This document shows positions 48,401 through 60,429 of a stretch of DNA of 64,000 bases, in pieces. The position numbers were made by a program, and so were the translations under genes. The notes under the pieces were generated by a model. That model was not told where the DNA came from. It saw only the letters and a program-made list of their open reading frames with translations, and did not search any database. The stretch's first letter is position 1. Each line of letters begins with the position of its first letter. Source of the DNA: Anastrepha obliqua (Eukaryota; Arthropoda; Insecta; Diptera; Tephritidae); the NCBI RefSeq assembly GCF_027943255.1, contig NC_072895.1, positions 40,956,001-41,020,000 on the forward strand. The letters run 5' to 3'.

Positions 48401-51400
48401 CATCAAAAAACATTGATTTTCAAAGCGTCCAGCCTGAAATTATGCAAAATGGTTTGATCATATCATAGGATAATCAAAAGGCAAGCGTTCTGCTCAAATT
48501 GTTACGCAATTCTATTGCTTTTCAAATACTCCAGCCTGATGTATAGTATGCAAAATTTAATACTTGGAAGCACTGGCCCTAGGCATATCGCTTGTGAGCT
48601 CAGCGGCTATAAACAAAACAGCTCAATTATCGCTAAGCTGTTGTTGCAATCATATACAAATTTGCATACAAACAAGTTTTGCAAGCAGCGGATTTCTCGA
48701 GGGAGCAAATAAGTGACGAATTGAAAGCGGTAATAGTGACTTTGGATTACTTCCACTGGATGGAGTTGATGGTGGGTCAATCATTTGACAGCTGCGCAAT
48801 GCATTACATATTTCTAATTTGACGGAGAAATTTAATTGATTTAATTTTTTAGATTTCTGAACTTCACAGTCAATTTATACCGCGTTCTCTTTCCGTCGTA
48901 TGTCGACGAATATGATACTCAGATCTACAATGAAATACATTTTAGTTGGTACGTAGGTCATTGGGTACTGCTACTAAATTACAGATTCAAGTAGGCTAAA
49001 TATTACAAAAAAATTAAAAATTGGAAACTGTTTGGTTCCACCCTAGTACCGAAAGTGTATCTGAATGGTACACTAATGCTCTACTGTGTAGATTATTGCT
49101 ACAGTAGCAGCTGTGCGATAACTTACTGTTATTTCTCAATGATTTTAATAGTAATGCGGAACTATCGAAAGAGGAGTGCCAAGCATACTAAATCTCAACT
49201 GTCGAACTTAGTACTAATCCCGAAATATAAAAAAGAAATATATTGGCTAACAATTGATACCTCCAAGGACATCGATGTACTATATTAAATTTATCAGTAG
49301 CTTTTACGGAAAAGATACGGAATGACTACTTCCCCGTTCTCATACTAAATTCTCTAAAAGCGAACCATTTCGCTACTAAAGAACTTCCCTGCAGGGTGGG
49401 CATGTGCACATGTTACATCTGCTATGCATGTGCAAGTTGTCAAAAAAGTATTCCAAAGTTAGTCAATAAACTAATGTACAATATGGCGGTGGTGTGCATT
49501 GACCGCCACATAAGTTCTCAAGGACGTCCTGTGTATTGTTTTCTCTCTCCCTTTTTACATCAATGTAATGTGGAAATGCGTGGAATTGCTAAGTATTTCA
49601 AGTGCTTTCAAATGCACAGAAAAACAAATATGTATATTTAGCATGTACGTTTATTGAATTTTTTATGTAAATACTTTACCAAAGCAAATAATTTGTATGC
49701 AAGAAATTGGTTAGTGGTCGAATATGGTAATGTAATCGATATGGTTATTGTCGCTAGTTAAATAAATTGTTTTGAAAATATTTTAAAAGGTCTTTCTAAT
49801 AACTGTTAAACAAATTTCATTGCTAAGTAAGAAAAAATGTGTTAAAAGATAGTTTCGTTGCAGGAAAAATACTTCAGTAGGAAGGAAAGCAAGGCAAATT
49901 GCGCTGGTGTTTATATGCAGTAAATACACCGCGCTAAATATTCATAGCAAGAGGTATTTGTGTATTAACAGGTTTCAACTATTTCTTTATTTCTGAATTA
50001 ATTCTAGTATTTCTTTTAATGATTCTTTTCTGATATATATAACGAGTTATATTAAAAAAATCACATACATCCAAGCTTCAAGCTTTGTGCAAATTAAGAA
50101 AAAACTGCAAAAAAGTTTATTAAAATTTCATTTTTTTTCATAAATAAAAAAAAACGGGCATGGTTTATAGTCCATTAAATTTTAGTACAATAAAGTTCAA
50201 CTTTCGAGTGGCGCAAAAATCGTGTTAATTTCGCAAATTTTTTTTTCTGTCGCTCTTGTGTATTTTAACCATTTAATGAATGCTCGACATATTTCTTATA
50301 TATAGGAAAAAACCAACCCCGTCAGCAAAAAAAAAAAAATCTCTAAAATAAATGCATATTTTGAGCTTTTTAAAATTTGAGTTTTAGCTACCCAAATTCA
50401 ATGTGGTATAAAACTACATAAACATTTTCTAGAAGTTCTCATTAAAAACTATGAAATTCTGATGGACGTTTTTTAATTCTTTTTATATTTGCACAAATTT
50501 TTAAACTTGGATTTATGTAGTTTTTGTAGGAGAATGAACCATATTCTCATTAAAAAAACTTTAAAACTAAATCAGAATCAAATCAAGTTTGAAAACTTGT
50601 CAATAAGCCCTAGTATTATGCTTATTTAACGCAATGTACGCTGAGATGCGACTGATTGACTCTGAACCTTGAGCATTGCACAGAAATACAATACATTCCT
50701 ATTTTTTTTGACAAGCGCTCTAAGTGTGAGTTTGACAGGCATCTATTTGTGTAATAGTGTGAGTGCTTGGTCTTTTTGCTTGAACGTATTGGCGGAGTTA
50801 CAATGACAAATTAGAATTTTTATGGTAACAAAAACACAATAGAATATCGACACCAAAAAAAAAAAAAAAAATACGAAAAATTGATTTGAAAAATTCACAA
50901 TAACAAATATTTTTAATATATTGTTTAGCTATAATAATATTTTTTTATTCAGAAATATCTAAATTTGTACGAAGTTTTTTAGACTTTTTGATACAATTTC
51001 CTCTGAAAGTTATGTAACTATGTTACAGAAAAGATCGTTTTGGAATCACGTGACCTCAGCTTTGGGCATTTTTTTGCGACTTGCTGAGAGTGTTTTCACT
51101 TATGGATTGTACGATGCTCTTAAGGGAATCTGCGAATGTCAGGAAAATGATGTAGTTTATAGGCGTATGCACTTTTATGGACGAGTATATCTGAAAAGTA
51201 TGTATGTAACATGAGTGGGTGTGTAGCAAGAGTGCGCCACTTTATTTGTTTCTAAGATAAAAGATAAGTCAAGAAACGCTGAGTGTGGAACAATTAAGAG
51301 AATGATCTGCTGGGAAAAAGTATGCAAATTTTATTTACTACAATAATATTTTTATGATTTAAGAGAATGTGTTGTAAGATATTTGATGCCCAATCTGTTA

Positions 51401-51780
51401 CTCTCGTGCACAGTAACACTGCCCTTCAATACAAACTGAAATGAGCAAATGTTAAGCCCATTTTACCCTCAAAATGTACCGAAGTAGTCATTCCTAAAAT
51501 TTTTCTTAATAAGAAGCGTTCATTTAGTGTATCATATTTAGCAAATACAATAATATTGTAACATTTCATAACTATATAAACTATTGCGTACCGACTCTGA
51601 AACTATTTGGCCGATTTTCGATATTTGGGCACATCATCACAACAATCACTGTTAAGGTGGAAATGGTTAGAGCTACACTTTATTTTCCTACCTCTAACGA
51701 TTGCTGAGATATAGGCCAAAATATTGCAATATGCATATCGAATGAAATATATTGGAGAAATCCTTAATAAACAAATATTT
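48400..51780. other. AT-rich intergenic stretch
   Basis: Short frames (49055-49288, 49396-49641, 51020-51214) show no motif. Holds dispersed repeat copy 2 at 50045-50260. Confidence 0.45.
50045..50260 (+). repeat. dispersed AT-rich repeat, copy 2
   Basis: Aligns with 24780-25000: CTTTGTGCAAATTAAG, TTTTAGTACAATAAAGTTCA and CGAGTGGCGCAAAAATCG. Confidence 0.55.
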
Positions 51781-51784
51781 TGTA

Positions 51785-52590
51785 TAGAGTTGCAACCTTT
51801 ATAAAAACTTAAAACTAAAAACATACAGACAAACGAAATATTGCAAAATGGATACCAAGCGAAAAGTTTTTGAGCAGAGTTGCCACATTACATAAATAAA
51901 AAAAAAAATTTTAAAGCCATATTTACAGAATTTTAAAAAGGGAAACTTAATATTAAATAAATTATTAAAAAAAAAAATAAAAACTTAAAAATAAAAAAAT
52001 ATAATTAAATGAAATATTGAAAAATGGATACCGAACGAAAAGTCTTTGATTTAGAAATAGTTTTAATGGCGTTGCCATACATACAAAAGTTAAAAAAAAA
52101 AACTCTTAACTTAATAAACAATTTTTTTGAAAAATTTTGATCTATAAATATTTTTGAACAGTGTTGCAATACTTTCAATAATTCGGAAAAATAAACTTAA
52201 AACTAAATAAAACTTTGCGGAATGGATTTTTAATTAAAAGTGTTTGAGAAAGATTTACTAGACAATTTTTTTTTAAGAGTTGCCACCTCTAAAAAACACA
52301 AACATTGAAGAAGAAAAGAATTGTAACATATTACTAATCGAAAAGTGTTCAAAAACACTTTAATTCCGAAATTTTTCAAAAGGGTTGCCACTGATTTTGT
52401 ATACTAAAATTTATGCTGTGCGTTTTTAGTTATAGAGTTGAAATAAGAAGTATGACAAATTAAAATTGTTTAAAAAAACAGCTTATGCAAACGTGCAAAT
52501 TATTAGTAGACGTAAGAGAAGTATTAAAATATAAGATGAAAGTTGCTTAAGAAGTCCCTGCGTAAAACTTAACATTGTTGCCAACAAGTT
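51785..52590. repeat. degenerate long-period repeat array, GTTGCCA core (array 2)
   Basis: Cores (GTTGCCAC, GTTGCCAT, GTTGCAAC, GTTGCAAT) occur at 51789, 51879, 52071, 52163, 52279, 52384 and 52577, spacings 90, 192, 92, 116, 105 and 193, i.e. roughly 95 bases with two double steps. Preceding sequence is partly conserved: GGATACCAAGCGAAAAGTTT and GGATACCGAACGAAAAGTCT. TTTGAGCAGAGTTGCCAC here resembles TTTGAACAGCGTTGCCAC of array 1. Confidence 0.68.
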
Positions 52591-52639
52591 TTTTAAATAA
52601 TAATAGAAACAATTTTCACCTTGAACAGAACTAATTTCA

Positions 52640-52930
52640 ATCGTTTTGCACAACGCAGGCTAGAAATTGTGTGCGATGGGCTTTTCTGCGGTAATAGCGC
52701 AGACACACCACTTTAGCAAAGTCCTCAACCGTCTGTGCCATCCTTCTGCCAGAAAAATGTGGCAAACAGATGGCGCTCCAAGCAGTAAGAAGGCGTTGCT
52801 CCTAAGCAACGACAGCTGGGCATTCCCACTACTAAGGACTGATAGCGGCAGGCTAATCACCTACTCTGTCACAAATCAAATAGATTAACAAAACCAACGC
52901 AAGACAAGTTTTGTCGAGGCGCTTTGCTAC
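52640..52930. other. island of higher GC, unrecognised
   Basis: Distinctly less AT-rich than its surroundings, with open frames on both strands (52667-52888 plus, 52660-52860 minus). It could be part of an untranslated transposon end. No motif found. Confidence 0.35.
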
Positions 52931-53084
52931 CGACAGGAGTGAACAGTGGGAAAAAAAGAAAAAAACTTAAACATTGTTGATACCGAATATAAATAATACT
53001 AATCATTTTTTGGCTTATATTTTCACATATTTGATTTAAATATTAAACATAAAAATCTAAAACGGCATAATTTGTTTCTTTGTT

Positions 53085-53352
53085 GGTGCTTACACTCTTT
53101 TTGGGTGTTTAGCCGAGCTCCTGCTTATTCCACAAATGGGGAGACCTAAGCCGACTTTGAACGGCAGATGATTCATTTTGAAGATGACTTTTTTCATGGC
53201 AGAAATACCCTGTGAGGTTTGCCGTTGCCTGACGAGGGACCACCGCTAGTAGAAAAACGTTTTCTATTACTTTATGTTTCATGCTCGGAGATTTGAATCT
53301 ATGCACTCCCGAATGGTAGTCACACATCAACACATTCGGCTACGGCAGCCGC
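53085..53352 (-). repeat. complete tRNA-derived SINE
   Basis: Minus strand from 53352: a tRNA-like head with A box TAGCCGAATGTG and B box GATTCAAATCTCC, about 35 bases apart. The body is CTAGCGGTGGTCCCTC, GCAACGGCAAACCTC and TTTCTGCCATGAAAAAAG, and the 3' part ends GAGCTCGGCTAAACACCC followed by AAAAAGAGTGTAAGC. It carries the internal Pol III promoter. This copy defines the family whose pieces lie at 2235, 6354, 13618 and 54045. Confidence 0.8.
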
Positions 53353-54044
53353 TAAATAGAATGAAGTACAAAGTATTCATTTATTTTAATTGATTCATTT
53401 AAGAATGATTTTAATATTCGATAGCTCTTTGAAAACATTGGCAGTTCATATTTATACTATATTTGCCAACAGAGATCCCCAGCAAAATAAATAGAAAAGC
53501 TATGGAATAATATCGATACCAGAAATCAACGGTCGACACGATGATGTACATTTGTACTTAGGTCAACCTCTAAAAGATAGCTTAGGAAGTTTTCAATACC
53601 AGCAAAAAAGAATTACGTTTATGTGTCAGCAATTGAGATGTTATAATAAAAACAAAATGCTCACGCGAATGGGTCATGAGAAGCACTTGCTGGGGAATAT
53701 ATGCACATATGCATAAGTGTTTTCATAAACAGAGTGTTCCGAGCAATAAACGCAAGCGTTCATATATATTAGTACAAATATTTCTATATATTATATGTAT
53801 GCACTTACACTGACGAGCATAATTAAGTGCACATTGACTTCTTGTTAAATATTTGTAATGTTTTTCGAGGTAATTTTCCGTTTATTTTATTTTGTATATA
53901 TTTTTTTATTTATATCTACTGAAACTTAGAAAATGTTGCAAGAAAAGAAAAACGGAAAAACAATTATTAACAATTCTTAACTTTTTAAGGCAAAAAAAAA
54001 ACATATATTAAAAATCAAAGCAATTTTTAAGCCTTTTAAAACTT

Positions 54045-54135
54045 TCACTTGCGGCGGCCGTCATAGCCGAATGGGTTGGTGCGTGACTACCATTCGGAAT
54101 TCAGAATGGGTTCGCATAGAAGAATAAGGTTTTTT
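54045..54135 (+). repeat. SINE head fragment
   Basis: GCCGTCATAGCCGAATGGGT, then GTGCGTGACTACCATTCGG and GGGTTCGCATAG: A and B boxes of the same family; the body is missing. Confidence 0.75.
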
Positions 54136-54265
54136 CTTATAACAGCCAAAAAGGGTTATTTATGTATAAAACTTCCACTTGTTTCACTAAAAGTTTATAC
54201 ACCATAATACGGCACATTCAAAAATTATGTAAAAATTCAAATTAAAAAGTTCGAAACTCAGATTA

Positions 54266-54843
54266 CACTGTGTAACAAAAAAAAAAAACTAAGTATGCTT
54301 TTATAGAGACCTAGCACAACTTTTAAGTATAGAAAAACTAAAAAAATGGTATAGGGCAAATTTCCCATACACCCCCAAAATCTCAGACAACTCTATGAAT
54401 TTTCATCCAATTACAATTAAATACAGCTTATTCAACGCAAAATTAAATTTACTATACTAATTATGTACTAAAAAAAATCCTCAATATCGGAAAATATCGT
54501 AAAAATGATGTCAAAGTAGAAAAATTGGAGAAAAAAACAAAAAATTCCAAAAATTTACAACTACAGTCTCGTCAGTTTTCTATTTAAAAAAAATTATGAA
54601 CACACTGTCAAAAAGGCTCGTTTTTGTTCTTTCGAACTAAAAAACCAAACTAGAAATCGGTTGGAAATTGACGAAGTTAGAAATCACTTCTTCACATCAA
54701 CCTACTGAAAAACGGGTTTTTGGCCATAAAATGAGATTTTGAGGGCGTATTGGAAATTTCCCCTATGCCATTGTTCTTAATTTTTTTATACCTACAAGTT
54801 GTGCTAGGTCTCCATAAAAGTATAATATCACTATCGCACAGTG
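54266..54843. mobile_element. long-TIR MITE with TTA target duplication
   Basis: TTA at 54263-54265 and 54844-54846. Both ends start CACTGTG when read inward, and similarity continues for about 120 bases (left GAGACCTAGCACAACTT, right inward the same; later TATAGGGCAAATTTCCCATA versus a close copy). The 3-bp TTA duplication suggests the PIF/Harbinger superfamily. The interior has no coding capacity. Confidence 0.8.
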
Positions 54844-55079
54844 TTATACGTTTTTGAATTCAAAAAAAGTATTGAAAATCAAAGCAATTTTTTAGGCACT
54901 TGAAAGTTCAATTTGTTTAACCAAAATTGTATGCATCATATCACTGTTCTGCCAAAAATTGCCTAATAATTCAAATTAAAACGTTCAAAATTAAAAAAAA
55001 AAATGTTTTTTTCTAAATTTTGTGTAAAGTTTGATTTACAAGAAATAACAAAAAAAAATTTAAAAATATAATAAATAAA

Positions 55080-55740
55080 TAAATAAAAAAATATTTTTTT
55101 CTTCCTTGTTCACTCCTCCCGGAAGCATAGGACCTCGACAAGACTCTTCTATCGTACACGGTTCTATGCTATTGTTTTCGCACCGTGTCATAAGATGTCG
55201 GCATCTGCCTGTTCGCACAGCATCGACCTTCTCCAAGTGTTTTTTGGTCGACCGCGACCAATGTGTCACTTATCCATATGATTTGCCTAAGGATGGGCTC
55301 CTCGTTCGTTAATCTCCACAGTGCGCCGTTACTGATGGTGTTTGGATAGAATATTCTGTAGATGATGCGGAGGCATTTGTTGATAAAGGATTATAGCCTC
55401 TGTGCGATGGTGTTAGAGACCAGCCATGTTTCGCTTCCGTAAAACAATACGGACTTCACGCATTAGCCGAATACTCATAGTTTAGTGCGCCTGGAGATTT
55501 GCGAACTCGCCCATACTGTACGCATTCGCCCGAATGCCGCCCTTGCTTTGTTTAGCCTGCAGTTGACATCTTCATCTGCTCTACCATCTGTCGTGAAGAT
55601 GCAACCGAGGTAGCAGAAGCTTTCGACGAATTCCACCGGGCATCCGTCACCCAATGTCTGCCTTGCATTATTGTGGTTAATGGTGATGTTGACCTCCAGT
55701 CCGACAGTTTGTGCCAGCGCGACAAGCTCGAAAAATATAA
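55080..55740 (-). pseudogene. non-LTR reverse transcriptase, C-terminal half
   Basis: Minus frames in order: GLEVNITINHNNARQTLGDG followed by CPVEFVESFCYLGCIFTTDG and RADEDVNCRLNKARAAFGRM, then VKSVLFYGSETWLVSNTI, INKCLRIIYRIFYPNTISN and GALWRLTNEEPI. This is the same FADD-type lineage as 3500-4290, covering the part after the catalytic centre. Frameshifts and stops present. Confidence 0.82.
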
Positions 55741-55862
55741 TTAATATTTAATAGAAAAATCGCTATGCACTCAATTTTTCTCGCCACTGTATGAATAAGC
55801 CATTATATATTTCCCCATATATAATATACATGCATATACATGAAAGTTCACATGTAAATGTA

Positions 55863-56081
55863 CAAGGTGACGCACTTTTTTTGAATAACTTTTACTAAAT
55901 AAAAGCAAAATTATTTTGAGTGATGACAAACTTTGTTTGAACATTTGCGCACTCCATTGCTAGTCTTTTTGCATACTGCAACCGTCTAGTTCACAAGTGA
56001 CAAATATGATTGACGTATGCTATCATTTGCAAAAACTATAAATCGTCCGATAGCGTACCGCAGGAATTTTGCACCACCTTG
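55863..56081. mobile_element. TA-flanked MITE (CAAGGTG ends)
   Basis: TA at 55861-55862 and 56082-56083. The left end CAAGGTGACGCAC and the right end, read inward, CAAGGTGGTGCAA are inverted repeats. It is 219 bases long, with relatives at 36590 and 48290. TA duplication suggests Tc1/mariner-driven mobility. Confidence 0.75.
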
Positions 56082-56389
56082 TATTACAAAATATGACAAA
56101 GTGACTTTCTAATAAAAAAAGAGTAACAGATGTGCTGCTCTCGTAATATCTGCATCCATGCGAGGGGTAAGAATCGGTGGCAGTGCAGCGCCGGGCAAAT
56201 AGGTGCAATTGCTGCAAGTGAGCAGCAATAACTTGCAAGTGGAACAATAACGGACACTTGTCAGTAAACGATTGTGGCAAATGAACGCTGCTGGTCAGTA
56301 TGACGGGTGTACATAAAAGCTGGTGGGGAAAAAATAGAGGAAAAATCTATAAAAAGGAAGAGTTGGAGGATATGTGGTATGAATATAGG

Positions 56390-57770
56390 GTGAACAAAGT
56401 TTCGTGTGAGGGTTGAAGCGCATTAAGCATGCAATTTTATAAGAGAAATGTGTAAAAATAAAATAGAAAATAAAAATAAAAGCAAAAATATCATAAAAAA
56501 CGCGCTGTCGCCGTCAGCCAGCCAGCAGTGCAATTGAGAGGCCGTTTGGTAAAAAATGCTTTATAATGAAATTTAACTATTTTTATGCAGCGAAAGCAAT
56601 GAAAAGTGCGCATGTTGGAAAATAGCAGTAAATGGATAAGTATCAGCAAATAACTATACACATGTATCTATGTACAAATAGACTTGTGTTATTATTTGCC
56701 AAACAATGCGCGTGGCGCAGAGACAGTGAAAAAATGAAGAAATTACAGCAAATATGTAGCGTTGTGGCAACTTAAAAATGCAAAGAGAAAAAAACAGAAA
56801 CAAAAAAATTTATTGAAAAAAAGTGTAAATGTATTTAGTAAAGTGGCCAGCACTGGCGGTGAGCTTACAAAACGCTAATAAACCAGCCACAACATATCCG
56901 CAGAGTAATGAAATGGGCGCGGAAACTTTTTGCCTCGCCATGCTTGAAAGCGATTTTTTCTCGATAAAATCAGTAAACCTCCAAAGTGTCAAAGTGTGAT
57001 TTAAAATAAATTAAAATGTAAGGCAAGCGCGCTAAAAGTGATAAGCTCTGAAAACATATCAAATATTTACAAGTCAAGCGAAAGGAAAGCGGGCGTGTTG
57101 CTCATACGCCAGAGCGCCTATGCAAATCTTGCACGAAAATTTAAGTAGAAAGTGTAAAAATAAACGTACAAAGCACTTGGTAGTTGTAGTGAATTAACGC
57201 GTACGAAGCAGAGTTATTGCCTTCAAATCCCGCCATGTCCCTGAAGTGCCCCAAAACTATTTATTGCAAGCGCACAGATCCGTCCACAGCTTTAAATCCA
57301 CCAACCCACCCTAAAACATATGCTATTTTAAGTTCTATGTATGTGCAGCAGCATCGCCATCATCATAATCCAACGATAATTCCACACAAAGTCGTTAGCG
57401 AACTTTTGTCAACAGTGGAAAATAAGTAAATACAGAAAAGAAAAAAAACTACATAAAAATAAATGGAAATTGCAATAGGAAAGTGTAAAATAAACCAAAA
57501 TCTCTTTGATACATTAAATCAACCAACCAACCGCAGTCTGCAACCTACGACCCTCAACCTACGACCAAGTCCAATAAAGTTCACATTGCCACCATTAATC
57601 CCTGCTGCAGCAATACAGACGGACATAAAACCACAGCCAAAATACGAGATTCATCCTTGCTGCTGATTGCTTTCTGTGTGATTTGTATGTGCCGAACGTT
57701 GACTACTGAGTACTGGGTGCTGATTGCTGCGCGCTAAGTTGTGTACATACATACATTCAAGGCACACGCA
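56390..57770 (+). other. probable long 5' leader or promoter region
   Basis: A-rich DNA upstream of the coding exon at 57771, with two upstream frames starting at ATG 57235 and 57463 (one containing PTHPKTYAIL and HRHHHNP). No intact TATA/Inr pair is obvious, so the transcription start is not located. It fits a long fly 5' untranslated region but is inferred only from position and composition. Confidence 0.35.
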
Positions 57771-58051
57771 ATGAGCCATCAGTTCCAAGTGAGCTATACC
57801 GCCCTTGAGATGACCGATGACAATCATCATGCTTCCTCCATGCCGTCGGTGGTGTCGTCATCATCGCCGCGCACCGCTCGTATTGTCAATTTCCATGGCG
57901 AAATCCATGATACACCACCCACACCACCACCCGGCTATCCACCGCAACAATTGCCACCAGTACGTCGCACTTCGAAATCCTTCTTTCAACGGCCGCGCTC
58001 GATGTCCGCTTGGAGTGATATTAGCCGCAGTAGTATGCGTTTGGATGAACG
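57771..58051 (+). CDS. first coding exon of an unrecognised gene
   Basis: From ATG 57771 the frame runs 93 codons plus two bases to a donor G|GTAAAT at 58052. The protein starts MSHQFQVSYTALEMTDD, then a Ser-rich stretch (MPSVVSSSSPRTARIVNFHG), a proline run (TPPTPPPGYPPQQLPP), and a basic, Ser-rich end (TSKSFFQRPRSMSAWSD, SRSSMRLDER). Codon use is more GC-rich at third positions than its surroundings, unlike chance frames here. Such Pro/Ser-rich, disordered N termini are common on cytosolic ends of channels, transporters or scaffolds, but I recognise no family and assign none. If not spliced, the frame ends at TAA two codons later. The following exon was not found before the window end. Confidence 0.65.
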
Positions 58052-58559
58052 GTAAATAATAAATATAGAAATACAAATACACACCTATTTCAACTATTTG
58101 TGTGAGTATCACATACATACACTTATATATAAATATTTAGAGTAACAAAGCCGGAGCTTTTGGTAAGCCTGCAAGCATTTCATTTGAAATTGCTTGAGTT
58201 TTAATGAAGTTTAGGGATTCTGCAAAATAATAGAGGCATTTACTCGATACTGCTTTGTGATCGGGGAGTCATTTATTTATGCATTTATAAACTATTAGAA
58301 AAACAAGTAAAATATAGGAATATAGAGTTTTCCAATAGAGACGAATGGATGTGGTTTTGGCGGCGTGTCACAGTACTTCGAATTAACTTCATGTAGTTTA
58401 AAAATTTATTGGAAAACAATTTTGCGATATTTCCAACAGCGAGTACCCGATAAAATTAAGTTAGGAAAAGGTTTCGAATCGCTTTGTTTATCGTGGGATA
58501 AAAAAAATACCACTGCGTTTCGACCTCTTCCTAAGTTTATAATAGACACGCTGATCTGT

Positions 58560-60330
58560 GCATCCCCGAGACCTTAGTGTGTTTTATCATCAATGTAACA
58601 ATCAGCTGTTGCTTAACAGATTCGTGAATTCGACGTTAAGGTCTTCGACGGTGTGTAGATTAGTTTGTAGGGGTACTCCTCTTCTGTGGAAACTGACGTT
58701 GAACGAGTTGTTGTTAGATCAAGGGAAGAGGAGAATTCAAGTTGTCAACGATGTTGCTATATTACTAAGAATGAGGTTTCCAGACACCCTCTGTGTCTAA
58801 TGCAGGGTACTCTAAAAGTCGTAGATGCTTGCGATTTAAGCCTTAATGCGACCAAAACAAAACTACTATTGCTCGCAAGAAACTATAAAACTCCTACCTT
58901 CCGACTAGCGACATTGAATGGTATGGTGGTAGACACCTACGCTTAATCCCAGATAAGAAACTTTATTGGAAGCTTAGTGTTCAGGATAGAGTAAAGAAGG
59001 CTGCTAGAGTGCTCTACTCCTGCAAAAGAACAGTAAGCTAAAAGTGGGGTCTATCCCCCGAGATAGTCCATTGGCTTTATACAGCTATTGTAAGGCTAAT
59101 TATGACTTACAGAATTCTGGTCGGGGTAAAATCTTGAGAAGAATACTACGATCAAGCAGCTAGGCAGCATTCAAAGAACAGCAAGCCTTTGTATTAGCGG
59201 GGCTCTGAGAAAAATACCAACATCAGCGTTAAATGCCATACCTGTATTACTTTACTGCCGATTGCCCTGCTTTCAAAACAATCAGCTTTTAAAGCAGCCC
59301 TAAGATTGAGAGAATCCTCAATGCTTAAAACGAAAAATAAGGGACATTCGCGTATTCTCTGGCTGTTTCCTTGCATTCCGGTTACCACCGACTTCTACTA
59401 CTCGGTGAAATTACACCTTGACTGGCCTTATACGATCAAACTTCCATCCAGAGAGGGCTGGGAAAATGATTTAGTATTTTATGAAAATGGAGTCAGTATA
59501 CATACCGACGGTTCTAAACTCAACGATAATATGGGGGCGGTGTTTATTCGGATACCATTGGCATCAACATACCTTTCCGCTTACCTAATAATTGCAGGTT
59601 ATTCTAAGCTGAAATTTTGGCGATGAGAGAAGCCAGTTTAGCGCTAAATAAATGCGCAATTACAGTCAGAAGCATCTACACACATTCTGATAGTCAGGCA
59701 GCTCTGAAATCGTGCCAATCATGGAAACATTCCTCGAAAGCAGTGGTGGAGTGCTGTGAACAATTACGAGTACTCGCTCAGTTTTCCTTATACCTTTACT
59801 CTGGGATCTGCGCCACAGTAACATTGAGGTTACCTGTAGAGCGGATGAGTTAGTTAGACTAGGCACTAAGCTCCAAATCACTCGAGGCAAAATGTATATG
59901 CCTATACCCTGGGGAATATGGAAGCTTCATATAGATAGATACACCTTAAGTATTGCCAACAATGCTGGAGATAGTTATATACCTGTAACATTACATAGTA
60001 GGCAGACGTGGTAAGAACGGAATATGAGTGGCACTATTAGTCTACTTAAATTTAATAAGAAAGACTTTGTTATTTGTAAGAGTCCTATCTGGGCACTGGC
60101 GAATAGGAAGGCACGCCAGTAGCATAAGAGCAATATATTTTGACTTTTGCAGTGATTCTCAGGATGTAGAAGTTGAACACTTTCTATGCGGGTGCATGGC
60201 TCTAGTCAGAAGAAAGGTGAATTTACTCGGAATCGCTTTTCTGAACAGCATCGCGGATATGCTAGATATAAAATTAGCTAGACTAACTAAATTTATAAAG
60301 CCCATAGGATGGTTTAAAGAGGACCAAGTG
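58560..60330 (+). pseudogene. decayed non-LTR retrotransposon (RT, RNase H, zinc module)
   Basis: Plus strand in changing frames: RLVCRGTP then LLWKLTLNELLLDQGKRR (motif B with QGG lost), VVNDVAILL (position of YADDVAIL, YAD lost), DLSLNATKTKLLLLARNYKT, GLIPDKKLYWKLSVQDRVKK then AARVLYSCKR, LGSIQRTASLCISGALRKIP, VSIHTDGSKLNDNMGAVFI (RNase H), SDSQAALKSC, the C-terminal LSGHWRIGRHASSI, and VEHFLCGCMALVRRKVNLLG. About ten lesions. It lies downstream of, and in the same orientation as, the exon at 57771, so it may sit in that gene's intron. ACCTAACCTAA near 60411 probably marks its 3' end. Confidence 0.85.
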
Positions 60331-60429
60331 TAGTAAGAATGGGATAGTTCTGGTAGTATCACCAGGGGTCTCTATTTGGCCTAAGTACGTCGTAAGACAG
60401 CCACCTTACCCAACCTAACCTAAATCTTC

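Noticed and set aside
60405..60421. CCTAACCTAACC-like sequence, similar to the insect telomere repeat
   Set aside because: Only two units, at the 3' end of a non-LTR element where such sequence is common; the same motif is near 14910 and 29243.
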